DNA of 44,275 nt from Acephala macrosclerotiorum (Eukaryota; Ascomycota; Leotiomycetes; Helotiales; Mollisiaceae), in NCBI GenBank assembly GCA_014904845.1, contig MU119571.1, forward strand, positions 1 to 44,275, read 5' to 3'. Numbering within the stretch: position 1 is the first letter of the stretch; every line of letters starts with the position of its first letter. A model generated the notes under the pieces. It had not been told where the DNA came from. It made no database searches and saw only the letters and a list, made by a program, of their open reading frames with translations. Shown piece after piece: positions 32,311 through 42,700 of the stretch. The translations under genes and the position numbers were made by a program.

Positions 32311-33048
32311 ATGGACCCTCCTTCGACAGCGGCTAATCCTATACCTAACCCTAGCCCCCTCTACAACGACTTCTATACGACTACAAGTTGCATCCTCAAC
32401 GAACTTCTTCGCACCTGGCAGGAGAAGCACACTCTTGTTGACAAGATCCGGGATTACAAATTGATTCCTCTGACCTTGGACCACCAGGATACACCGATCC
32501 ACGAGCGACTTGGGCCAGATCGATTGTTCGATTTGATCCGGGTGCATGTCTCTGCTGCCGAAGCAAATTCATTCACGAGAGCCCTCCTCGTTGCATTCGA
32601 AGAATGCAATCGGTATAACCGCTTCGACGAATCGATACTGGGCGCACATTGGCTCAAGCTCTTCAGGAATACCTGTTGGGATGATTTTCAAGCTGAGTGC
32701 GCGACTCTGTCAATTTTTGCTACGAATATATCATCGATGACTCTACATGCCATTTTGGAACATTCTATAGTTATATTTGCAAAGCGTCGGATAGGGTGGT
32801 ACAACAAGCGATTCCTGGAAAAATCCTTTCTGCCGGTGGAATACAAGAAGATTGGAAAGTATCTTTTTGAGTACCGACATCTTTTAGAGCACGACGAGTT
32901 ATTATTCACTGAGCGGGACGAGCGTGGTGGTCTTCGAACTACGAGAGTTATATTTAACTCCGAGAAGGGCGAAGCGGTCCTGGAATCGAAATATGTAGAT
33001 GCGTTAGGAGACCTCGCATCGGACTGGTGGGTGATACCCGTCGAATAG
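32311..33048 (+). CDS. Hypothetical protein, possible 3' part of the Clr5 gene
   Basis: Open frame from ATG at 32311 to TAG at 33046-33048, 245 residues. It has helical sequence (LYNDFYTTTSCILNELLRTW, LFDLIRVHVSAAEANSFTRA, YKKIGKYLFEYRHLLEHDEL), no signal peptide, and no domain I recognise. The frame is open further upstream to about 32252, directly after a typical intron end (TTACTAACTAAAAATAG). With a donor GTGAGG at 32202 this gives a 50-bp intron whose upstream exon would be the Ser/Asp-rich frame at 32048-32201. That frame overlaps the end of the Clr5 ORF in another phase. It may therefore be the C-terminal part of one larger Clr5 gene, with a frameshift near 32,080, or a separate gene. 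Confidence 0.55.
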   Translation: MDPPSTAANPIPNPSPLYNDFYTTTSCILNELLRTWQEKHTLVDKIRDYKLIPLTLDHQDTPIHERLGPDRLFDLIRVHVSAAEANSFTRALLVAFEECNRYNRFDESILGAHWLKLFRNTCWDDFQAECATLSIFATNISSMTLHAILEHSIVIFAKRRIGWYNKRFLEKSFLPVEYKKIGKYLFEYRHLLEHDELLFTERDERGGLRTTRVIFNSEKGEAVLESKYVDALGDLASDWWVIPVE

Positions 33049-33381
33049 GTCGGTGGGTGGATAAATTGGCCGCGAGATTGTTTCCCTACCTGATAAGTGC
33101 TGCGCCGTAATACAGTTGCCCCCTTTGGCCGTATTGGGAAATAACCACTTTAGCCAGGATGAAGCGATATTAGGATATTATCATGCAATCAATGTTTTAA
33201 TCGCTCGAACTTTACCTTCCCTTTCAGCTGCGATAATTATTTTGACTCTAGTCGCTCTTTTACTTTCATTTTGTGGTTCCACCTTTGACTATCGGTGGAA
33301 GATACATTCATTACTTCGTACATCGCTACCGTTAACATTTCAGGCTTCAGTCAACTCCCGACGCGCGAGGGTAGAAAAACA
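33049..33381. other. Intergenic, upstream of the membrane-protein gene
   Basis: About 330 bases with only short frames. It should hold the promoter and leader of the gene at 33382. No TATA box or other site is clear. Confidence 0.4.
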
Positions 33382-34004
33382 ATGGCGACCTCAAGAGCAC
33401 ATCTCACGGCTCTACCACGAGGTTTCATAGTCGTACGAATCCTACAATTTCTCTTCACGATCGCTATCCTCGGATTACTCATTTTCATGATCATCGAGGA
33501 TGCCAACTACCCACAATTCATCGTCCTAATTACCGTACGTCCCGATCCCAATCTAAAATCAAAATCCTCGAACTCAACACTAACGAACAAACCTAGGCAA
33601 TCATCACCCTCATACCCCTCCTCTACATAATCCTCTCCACCTACAAATTCCCCCGCGCATACAACTACTGGGCGATCCTCGCCCTCGAAATCTTCTCCTT
33701 CCTCGCCTGGTTCGACGGTCTCTACTTCTCCCTCGGCTCGGGTGGATTCCATCGCGACGAAAATGGATGTCGATACATGTGGGATGACAGAACACAGGAT
33801 TTCGAGACGACGTGTAAGGTTATTTCGAATTGGAGCGCGTATCACGCTGCTGCGAATGGCGTCTTTGGGGTTATTGGGTTAGCGGGAGGATTGGTTATTC
33901 TCTGGGGGGTGAGTTTGGTTGTTGTTTCGGTGTTTGTTGCGAGGTTTAGAAGGGGGGAGAGGAACGGGGAAAGGAAGGGGGGAGAGGGAGAGGTGGTGGT
34001 TTAA
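33382..34004 (+). CDS. MARVEL-like four-helix membrane protein
   Basis: Two exons, 33382-33534 and 33597-34004, with a 62-bp intron (GTACGT...CACTAACG...CCTAG, good branch site), giving 186 residues. Four hydrophobic segments lie at about 13-36 (FIVVRILQFLFTIAILGLL), 45-64, 74-96 (YWAILALEIFSFLAWFDGLY) and 133-163. The second loop (about 97-132) is polar with two Cys. The tail is short, basic and Gly-rich (RFRRGERNGERKGGEGE). This four-helix layout with both ends inside matches fungal MARVEL-domain proteins, which act at plasma-membrane or secretory membranes; the family call rests on layout and general resemblance. The start context (AACAATGGCG) is good. Confidence 0.75.
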
Positions 34005-34615
34005 GAGTGAAGGGGGAGGAAGAGGGGGTTTAATTGGTAATTTTTAAATGTTGGAGGCGTTAGAATTGTGTATTGTGTACTCGTGTAGAGTCAGATCGTA
34101 TGCAGAAATGTACCTAGGATGTGTAGAAATGGTGTGGATACGGCGACCTAAGTAAACCCGTAACGCGCGAACCTCTAAACTTAATCCCGGCAATAAATTT
34201 TGAGCTTCAATATCAACCTCGACGACCAACCCTCAAAAAAAAACGAAATCCGTACCGACGCCTACCCTCCCAACACTCCCACGTCTCAATTCCTCGACTC
34301 TAATACCAACTCCAACTACGAAGCCCTCCACACACTCTGCCACAATCCCTTCAACCTCAGCCACCCGAAATTCTCACCTCGATCCCCTCCTGTCTACAAA
34401 ACCCCATCTTGCGCCCACCAGGGCCACACCTTACCACATCCTCCCTCCCTTCATCAAAACCAAACCACAATCAACATGTCCCTCGTCCACCTCTCAAACG
34501 TCTGCTCACACCTTCAAAACGCCTCCTAGAGAGGATCTGTGGGGTCAGACTGTATATCTCCGCTTCCTTCAGTTTGTCCTTCTTGTTCCTTCGATCATGG
34601 TATTCTACGTGGGTA

Positions 34616-34804
34616 TTATACTTTACTGTCGAAGAGATTATTATTATTATTATTAGTATTATTACTAACCTCCTCTAGAGGACTCTCTGAATTAGTATCA
34701 CTTGCCGTGTCCGCCTTATTGTCGCTACTATCGAAAAGACTATCCGCGTCGGAGTCGCTCGTGCTATTGAACTTATCGTCGATAGGTAGGCAGGCTTTAT
34801 CGTA
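34616..34804 (-). pseudogene. Acidic Ser/Asp/Asn-rich ORF remnant
   Basis: On the minus strand a frame preceded by a stop at 34807-34805 runs to TAA at 34618-34616. It encodes about 62 residues: YDKACLPIDDKFNSTSDSD, ADSLFDSSDNKADTASDTN, then SESPLEE and an Asn run. The style resembles the acidic C-terminal tail of the degenerate ORF at 39223-39762, so both may be 3' ends of related transposons. There is no start codon and no domain. Confidence 0.3.
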
Positions 34805-35400
34805 TTAAGGCTAGTGTATAATTCGTACGGAGCTTCGGGGAGGCTAGGAGATGGCAGATGTAGACATCGAGACAGCTGCCAACTAGGTTAAGGAGGATAG
34901 AAGGACGACCGCGACAGAGAAGGGACGGCCGATGCCACGAGAGCTCTGTGGACAGAAGAGGATGTGAGGTGGAGAGAAGTAGAGGGTGAGGAGTGAGTGG
35001 ATGACGGGTGCAGAGGAGTCGGGATGGAGTGAGCGGAGGACGAGGGCGCTCTTTAAATACATCTTCAGAATCGTATGGGCCCCGAGGGTGCCTTTTTTGG
35101 CTTCTTGTTCACCACCAGAAAACGGGGGGCTTAATTTCGAGGTCGAGGAAGATGGCAGAGGAAGATGGCATCAAATGACGAAGTGTCACTGTCGCGTAGC
35201 CGGCCAATGGGTGCGCGGTGCCTGGCATGAGCGGTGCGTAGTGCAGAGAGCAGAGGGGACCCCCAAAAACAGCGGCCAAACCCCCCTGAAAACAGCACCT
35301 CGCTAACCGTCACACCGTGTAATAGAGTATCCGGATATCTGGTCCGCTCTTCATGGGCAATCTCTTCTGAGCCTTCATAGACACCTGACAGTGTTATGCG

Positions 35401-35466
35401 TGGCAAGTGGCAGGGTTATCACTGGCGAGTGACAGAGTTATCAATGGCAAGTGGCCGAGTTGCGCA
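35401..35466. repeat. 22-bp tandem repeat, three copies
   Basis: Copies at 35401-35422, 35423-35444 and 35445-35466, each starting TGGC(A/G)AGTG(G/A)C and followed by (A/C)G(G/A)GTT. The first two share TTATCA; the third diverges at its end. Differences are mainly G/A. Confidence 0.75.
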
Positions 35467-35850
35467 AGGCCGACGCCTCAAAATGGATTTTCAGACCCAC
35501 TGAAGACGTTTGCAAGCGCCAGTCTCCATTTCCAGATGTTCATTGCACTCTTGGAAGCCACTCCACATGCCCTGTGGCCAGAGGCAGCGCGTTTATAAGA
35601 CCTGCATCTCCTGGAGTGACGCCCGGTTCTGCTGTACAGACTCGTTGCCTTTCTTTCCATATTCAGCGTTGTTTGCCTTGCATCTTCCTTGCCATTTATT
35701 CACCGCTTACTCGAGAGGTGCACTCAGCTCACCGCTGGCCCTCTCTATCTGCGAACCACAGATCTTCCTCCTCATCCCCAGGGCGTGTTTTGCTTGTCTT
35801 GCAATCATTCGTCTATATCCACCCTTGCCTACGCAACGAGGCAACCAACG

Positions 35851-36732
35851 ATGGCTTGTCTCCCAGCATACCATCCGACTGATTCCTCGCACGAAACTTC
35901 GCTCGTTGCTGATCCAACGACGCACAGGTGGCCAACGGCTTACCTTCCTAGCTATTCGACCGTCACTCCTTCATATCGTTTGCAAGAGGCAGCTTCAGAA
36001 TTCCTCCGAACCTCACACGATTTCGACGACATCAAACTTGTCGTCAAATTTACTGCTGGCTTGGCCTCTACCACTGCTGCTACCTTGCTGTCCAGGCGAC
36101 GCAAAGGTTGGTTGGACGCCTTTTTGCATGTTCTCTACCGAGATGTAGCCGTCGATAAGCCTCCTTGCGACCCTCCACTCTCTACGGCCGAGGCAATCGT
36201 GGCTATTATTAGACGGAGATCGTTGTCGCCTGCGCTAGGATGGAACGGGGACTGGATCTTATCGGATTTACTTTCTTCATCGGATATCCCTACAGTCGCC
36301 GAGAAACTCGATAGGCAGATGCATTCAACGTTTTGCATGTTCCAATTTGAGGACTGGGTGGCATGGTGCCATGGGTATCAAAATGAAGCTATTTCAAATT
36401 TCTTCGACACAGTATTTGACTTTCGCAACAAACTTGCTCGATACGTTCAACAACATGCCTCAATGGCGGACAGATTAATATTACTTCAGAAGGTAAACTT
36501 TTGATTCCTACATGAGAGGTATATATCATTAATATGTGTATAGGCGTTGCCATCTAAACAGCCCCTGCCATCTTGGATAGTATCGACTGCGTTATCTTTT
36601 GATACGTCGTCCGATCCCTCCGAAGCTCTTCGGTTTTTCCTTGACCCGATCTACCAGCTGCTTAACGAGCAGCCTTCCGGCATTTTGCCGATCGTTCGAA
36701 AGCTTTCAATCTTGGATCACGCTTCAAGTTGA
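35851..36732 (+). CDS. Hypothetical protein, two exons
   Basis: ATG at 35851 (CCAACGATGGCT) in a frame open from upstream. Exon 1 ends at 36492, an intron of 51 bp (GTAAAC...TGTATAG) follows, and exon 2 is 36544-36732. The product is 276 residues. It is mostly helical with hydrophobic segments that look globular rather than membrane-spanning: DDIKLVVKFTAGLASTTAAT, EKLDRQMHSTFCMFQFEDWV, FFDTVFDFRNKLARYVQQH. There is no signal peptide and no domain I recognise. The ATG used is the first with sensible sequence; an earlier ATG in frame at 35689 would add a Cys/Pro-rich stretch that looks untranslated. The frame may continue by another intron after 36727 into the exon-like frame at 36733-36866 and so into the next gene; I could not settle this. 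Confidence 0.55.
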
Positions 36733-36888
36733 AAATTGTAAGCGAAACTGATCCAAATTGGTCAAAACCTTTCTCAACCGACTTTTTGTTTTGGGAAAGC
36801 ATTCAAAGAGACATTCCGGTGGATCTGGCGGAGTCGAATACAGAGTCTGTTAGCAGCCTTTACTTTGTAGTCTCACCTAGAGACTTTC

Positions 36889-36920
36889 AAGTGTGCTTGG
36901 TCTTGAGACCAAGCACACTT
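36889..36920. repeat. 15-bp perfect inverted repeat, 2-base loop
   Basis: AAGTGTGCTTGGTCT (36889-36903), TG, then AGACCAAGCACACTT (36906-36920). It lies immediately before possible 3' splice sites (TTAG at 36922, CCAG at 36930) of the oxygenase-like gene, in a stretch that cannot be read in that gene's frame. It may be a palindromic insertion or an intron hairpin. Confidence 0.8.
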
Positions 36921-36930
36921 AGCTCTCCAG

Positions 36931-38221
36931 GAAGCTGTGGAGTCCTATTCCCGGGATCAAGATCGCAAAGTCTGGGAAGAGCGAAAAGAACTTAGTCTCA
37001 ATCGAGACACATTCGACTGCAACAAACATCTCATCTTTTCTCCTCCGGAGTGTACTTGGAGTCTGGCAGACATGGAGCTAGATGTTGACAATGCCACAAG
37101 CTCCTTTGCGGTATCAGGAGGCTTCCCACTATTCTCGGCAGCGGCGGTTGAGAAGATGAGAGAAGAGCTACTCACCGACGAGATTCAGCACACGTTCCAA
37201 ATGTGTAGTAGCACCCTAAGGCGTCAAATAAGGGGGATGGCACCCAAGTATGTCCAACGTTACAGAAAAGAGAAAAGACTAATTACGTTGTTCACTAGGC
37301 ACACCAAGTTTACATACAATGCCTGGAACCATCCGAAGACACTTGCGGCAATTTCGAAAGTCGCTGGAATCGACCTCGTCCCGGTCATGGATATAGAGGT
37401 CTCTCACCTTGAGATTCTAAGTAGCAACAGCAATGAGCATTCCGTTGGGTGGCATCGAGATGACTACCCTTATGCCTGCGTCCTTATGCTAAGTGATACA
37501 ACCGACATAACGGAAGGCCACACTTTGTTGAGGACCGGATCACGAGGGATTTTAGTCTGTGACTGTCCAAAAATGGTAAGCTTCCTTGATATTTTATCTC
37601 TTATCCACAAGTTAATTCGGAAAGGGTTTCGCCTATGTTCTCCACGGTCATTGTATCGAACACGCCGTCCAAGCATTCAAAGGATGTTCAGAGCTAATTA
37701 TCGCCATCACCTCATTTCGACCTCGAAGCCCATTTCTCCAAGACCAGACTCAGCTTCGCAATGTGCATACAGCCTCCGACTCATCACAGCTCCGGTCGCA
37801 ATTTTTCCGATACAGAATGGTAATCGCCATTGAGCGGTTGACAGCGTTAAGGCAGACATTAAATGGCGAACGAGTATCAGGCTGCGCATGGAAGTCGTCG
37901 TCGCTTGGAGAGAATTTCGAACAGATTAGGCGGTTTCTCCAGGAAACTTGTGAACAATTGGGGATGGCGGGAAACAGCGCACCAATGCCGATAAAGTCGA
38001 AGTCTAATGATATTGACTTGACAACAAATTGTGCCGCAAAGAAGCTTGGCTCGTATAGCTTCGGCTTGCATCAGGCCGCTGACAGGTTGGCGCTAGGGGT
38101 GCAACAGCAACGAGACATGACAGAATTCAATGCGCGTTTGGCGCAGTCGACATTTGAACGCGTCGACTATATTTTGCGAGTGACCCGCGAAGGTGTAGGC
38201 GCCGCGTTCGGACTCGAATGA
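36931..38221 (+). CDS. 2OG-Fe(II) oxygenase-like protein, 5' end uncertain
   Basis: Two clear exons, 36931-37575 and 37625-38221. The 49-bp intron (GTAAGC...GAAAG) joins them in phase 0 to give at least 413 residues. The product resembles a fungal 2-oxoglutarate/Fe(II)-dependent oxygenase-like family. The iron ligands are visible as HRD (175-177 of this partial product, in VGWHRDDYPYACVLMLSD) and a distal His in LHGHCIEHAV (His228 the likelier). The 2OG-binding Arg is in TSFRPRSPF (Arg247). A helical C-terminal region of about 140 residues follows. No ATG fits the N-terminus: the frame is open only from 36907, and the first in-frame ATG (37072) lies inside the conserved region. An upstream exon must be spliced in, perhaps from the frame at 36733-36866 by GTAGTC at 36867 to CCAG at 36930, or the gene has lost its start. 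The substrate is unknown. Confidence 0.65.
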
Positions 38222-39222
38222 TCATTTCATACGGGGTGGCTGGATTCTATGGATAGTGTAAGCCAGAAGAGAAGTACAATCTGAAAAAGACGAGATATGG
38301 AGAGAGCGAGGCAAGGCAGGACGACAACTGAGGTGCAATTGTAGCTAATGAATATTTATAACTGCGAACTTGGCCCAACCCCCACGTGAAGGTATCAAGA
38401 AATCGCGGATTTAGAATTGAATATTAGAAATAAAACGACACGTAAAGTATTCTCAAGTTTCGTTGAGCATTGCACTTGAATCACTCCTAGGAACGACACT
38501 GACTAGGAGCGTAATGCGTCAGATGACGAGCCGGAGGATGGTAAGGATGACAGGTTTTCCTTGGGAAAGCAACAAGGAGAGAAGCGTTAGCGAGAGAGGG
38601 ATGATAAGACGTGAATCGACGCTGCGAATGAACGTCTCGAAACGGGAGAGTTGATTGGGATTGGGAAAGAATGTCAAGGTGCCTAGCAGCTCATTTTGCA
38701 CATTGCAAAGTTTAGCAAGGATAGAAATAAGTAAAGGCCACATAATCAAAACAGAGCACTGAGAATGGCGGACTACGTCAATACGAGAAAAAAACGACTC
38801 TCCTCAAAATTTGGGAGCAATAAACAATATCACATCAACCTCTTTCAATAGTCATCCAATATCGGCATCAACCTTTCTCTATTAACCTCCGCCACAATGG
38901 GATGATACGAAAGCGGAGGAGCTCTATGTATTTGAACCCATTGGCTTTTGGAAAGCAGACAACTTCCATATCCGACATAGCATTTACGACGTCGGGTGAA
39001 AAGATCTTCTCGAGGAGAAGCAGGAAATGACAGATGTCAACGGACAAGTGCGCACTAAAAGCCGCCTGCCTGCTTGCACGAAGAAGCCTCGCCTCTGGCC
39101 TGTACGATGTTCAAACGTGTGCGTGCTGCAGCCTGAGTCCTGCCTGGGAACTGGCGAAAGATCCACTTCTACGACTTACTTTCCTTCTTATACGCCAACA
39201 AGCGCTGCTCGTCTATAGGATC
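38222..39222. other. Intergenic, right end of the gene island
   Basis: About 1 kb of GC-balanced DNA after the oxygenase-like gene. Frames are short (at most 76 codons) and unrecognisable. The first 200 bases are probably 3' UTR. I see no tRNA, repeat or regulatory site that I can support. Confidence 0.4.
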
Positions 39223-39762
39223 TTATAGGACATTTATCCTCGAGCCCGAACAACCCAGCTCGTCCTCGCTCGAACATCTATCACTATTACAACTGCTGTC
39301 GAGTTCGAGATTGCTATTACTCAATCTTTTCTCGTCGTCATCGCTATTCGACAATTCACTTTTTCGTGATATAAAAGCTCTAGTATCAACGATTTTACTA
39401 TTCTAGAGTCGATTACGCGTCGCATCGATGTAATCACGACTTGTTTTCATAGTAATTAATGACGATGTATGCTAGTTGAAGTCACTTAAGAGATACGAAT
39501 GTTACTCAATCGATTTAATAGTAAAATCGTCGATTTTTTTCGCGTGGTCAATATTTGTAATAAGTCGAATTAATTGGTCGAAAGAGATTTTTCGCTTGTT
39601 ACAATCGTTTCGAATCGTCGTCGTGAAATAGTAATAATATACAAAGTGCAAACAGAACGTGATTTCGATTAGTGTTGGTAGCGTAGTTTTGAATAATAGA
39701 TTGAAATTAAAATCGTCTAATAATATTGTTATATTTATATTTTGTAATATGGACGATGTCAA
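39223..39762 (-). pseudogene. 3' end of a degenerate transposon-like ORF
   Basis: A single minus-strand frame runs about 180 codons to a terminal TAA at 39225-39223, with three in-frame stops: TAA at 39504-39502, TAG at 39474-39472 and TAG at 39405-39403. There is no frameshift. The peptide is protein-like: TLIEITFCLHFVYYYYFTTT, IRNDCNKRKISFDQLIRLIT, NIDHAKKIDDFTIKSIE, then ATRNRL, FISRKSELSNSDDDEKRLSN and a Ser/Asp/Glu-rich tail (CSSEDELGCSG). The stops are of the type produced by C-to-T change at CAA or CAG. Upstream (above 39.77 kb) it dissolves into pure AT-rich sequence. It is probably the end of a transposon ORF cut by RIP; the family is not identified. Confidence 0.5.
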
Positions 39763-39769
39763 TAAAAAT

Positions 39770-42700
39770 AATAAGTTTTCGATATTTGTATTCGTAGTAA
39801 TTTTTGATTTCTAATTAAAAAAAGAGTACAATTTGAAATATTAACAATAAAATTTAAAAAGAAATCAATACTAGTAAAAAACGCTCTATTGAAAAAAGTG
39901 TTAACGCTTTTTACGAATTAGATTATCGTGAAATAAAAACGATTATTTTCGTTTAATAAAATATAATTTTTTATTATTATTTTTAATCGAATTAAAATTA
40001 TTAAACTCGTTATTATTATTACGATTATATAGATTTTAAAAATAAATCGAAATTGAAAAACAATTATTATCGATTGATCAATTTTAAATTTTTATTAATT
40101 TTTTCGATTATTATTATTAATATTACAATATTTATTTTTTATTGCGATTTCTCGTTTTTATTTTTATTATTATTTTATTTTTATTTTTTATTTTTGTTTT
40201 CATTTTATTTTTTATTATTTTTTCGTTTTTTTATTAGTAAAAAAAATATCGAATATATAATTAATTAAATCGTATTTATTTATTACGTTTTAATCGATAT
40301 AAAAACGATTTTTTTAATTGAATTAAATTTTTAATAATATTTTGTAATAATATAAAATCGAGTTTAAAAAAAAATTCGTAATTTTAAAATTCGTATTAAT
40401 ATTATCGTGTAATAATTCGCTCGAAAAACGTAAAAAAAAAAATATAAAATAAAAAATTTAATATCGAAATTTTATATTTTACAAATTACGAATATAAAAT
40501 AAATTCGAAAAAATAATTAATATTGTATTATTTATCGAAATTATTCAAAAAAATTAAAATTAATAAATCGATAATTGTTTTTAAATTATTAAAAAGTTTA
40601 AAATTTAATATTATTATATTTTTAATATAAAAATTAACGTTATTAATTTCGATTTTAAAAGTATTTAAATTATTATTATTTAAAAAAATAATTAAATTAT
40701 TTATATTATATTAAAAAAATTATTTATTTATTTTTATAATAAAAAATATAATAAACGCGATTTATTTAAACTTTTGTTTAAATTATCGTTTGAATTATCG
40801 TTTTACGTTGATTTATTTTAATCAATAAAATTATTTTTTTTATTTGTAATTATTTTTTCGATTTTATTCGTTTTATTTAAATTTCGATTTTTCGATATAA
40901 AATTTTATATTTGTAATTTAATAAATAATAAATTTTCGATTATAAAAAAGTTTTAATCGTTGTCGTTTTTATTATTATTTATTTTATTATTATTATTATA
41001 AATAATATTAATATTTAATCAAATTTTTACAAATTAATTATTATTATTATAAATTAATATATTTTTATTATATATTTCGAATTTCGAGTTTATAATTTTC
41101 ATTATTATTATTATTAATTATTATTATTATTATTAATTGCGTAATATTGAATAATATATTATTCGACAAATTATATTAAAATTTATTGAAAATATTAATT
41201 TATTTCGAAGTAAATTTGCGATAAATACTCGTAAAACGAAAAATAAATAATTTGTAAATATAAAATTTGAAAATAAAAATAATTATTTCGAGCGCGTAAA
41301 AATAATTAAAAATATTCAAAGAATTTTTCAATAATTGTTAATTGTATAATTGGATTATAAAAAAAAATAACAAAAACGAAAAAATTAATAAATTTATATA
41401 GATTTTTTATATTATTTTCGTAGAATTAAAATACGTTTTATAGTTCGTCGTATTATATTATATTATATTATTTTTTTCTGTTTTTCAATATTTTTTTTAT
41501 GAAAATATTTCGATATTAATACGATTTTTTTTACGCAAAACAATCTATTGTAATTACAAAATTTTATTACTATCGATTTTACGTTTTTATATTCGAATAT
41601 ATTTATTTGTAATCGTTATTTTTATTTTATTATATATTACAATTAATCGATTTTAATATTATTTTTCGATTTTCGATAAAATCGTAAAAAATTAAACAAA
41701 AAAAAACGAAAATCAATATAAAAAAAAAATATATAATTTCGAATATTGTTTTTTTTATTCGTTTAAAAATTTTAAACAAATTAATAAATTAATACATTTT
41801 AAATTTTTTTTATTATTCGATATTTTAATTACGAATTTTATAATTAATATAATTTAATTAATAAATTTCGAGTAAATTTTTCAAAGAAATATACTTATTA
41901 AAACTTTTATAATAATTTTATTATTTCGAATCAATTTAAAATTACACAATTAAAACGAATATAATATATATTATAATAACGAGAAAATTTATTAGAAAAT
42001 TTTTAATATATTATTTATTTGCGATATTTGGAAATATAATTAAACAAAAAACAAATCGCGTTATTATAAAATATTTTTACGATTAATTATTATATTATAA
42101 TAAAAACAAATTTTATTTATAATATTTCAATCTTTGAAATATATTATAATAAAAAACGATAATAATACGACGATAAAACAAATTACGAAAAAATTTGAAT
42201 ATTATTAAACTCGTAATTCAATTAATATAAAATAAATATAAAAAAATTTATATTATAATTGTTTAATAGTATTGAAATTAAAAAAAATAATCGTGAATTT
42301 TAATTAAAATTATTTCGTATTTCGTTAATATAATCGATTAAAAAAATTTAATAAAAAAAAGTGAAATTTAAACAAAAGAATCGAAATACGTATAAAGAGC
42401 GAGTATTGAGCGTTGTACGATAAAAATTGTTAAATTGTTGAAAAAAAAAAAAAAAAAAAAAAAAAAAAGCGAACGATAAAATCGTAAGACTTTTATATTT
42501 CGCGAAAACGGTATCGAGTTTGTACGCGCGCTTTACTCAATACGAAAAATCGCGATTTTTTAATATAAATTTGTTATTTGATCGTTTATTTAATAAAAAT
42601 ATTTTTATAAATATTTAATCGTATAAAATATTATTGAAAATAATTTAATATTTTTTAATTCTATATTTTATAATTATAAATTATTATAAAATTAATAAAT

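Larger units (their letters stand above)
34005..35850. other. Long intergenic region with repeat and TE remnants
   Basis: About 1.85 kb without a convincing intact gene. It contains a C/A-rich stretch (34.2-34.5 kb) with an ATG-less 109-codon frame, an ATT microsatellite (34637-34663), a minus-strand acidic ORF remnant (34616-34804), G/A-rich sequence at 34.85-35.2 kb (two GAGGAAGATGGCA copies at about 35,145-35,172) and a 22-bp tandem repeat at 35401. The last 300 bases are C/T-rich and probably form the promoter and leader of the gene at 35851. Confidence 0.5.

Noticed and set aside
34200..34529. 109-codon plus-strand frame, Pro/Ser/Asn-rich
   Set aside because: It has no ATG near its start, no splice partners and low-complexity composition; a C/A-rich leader-type sequence can give such a frame.
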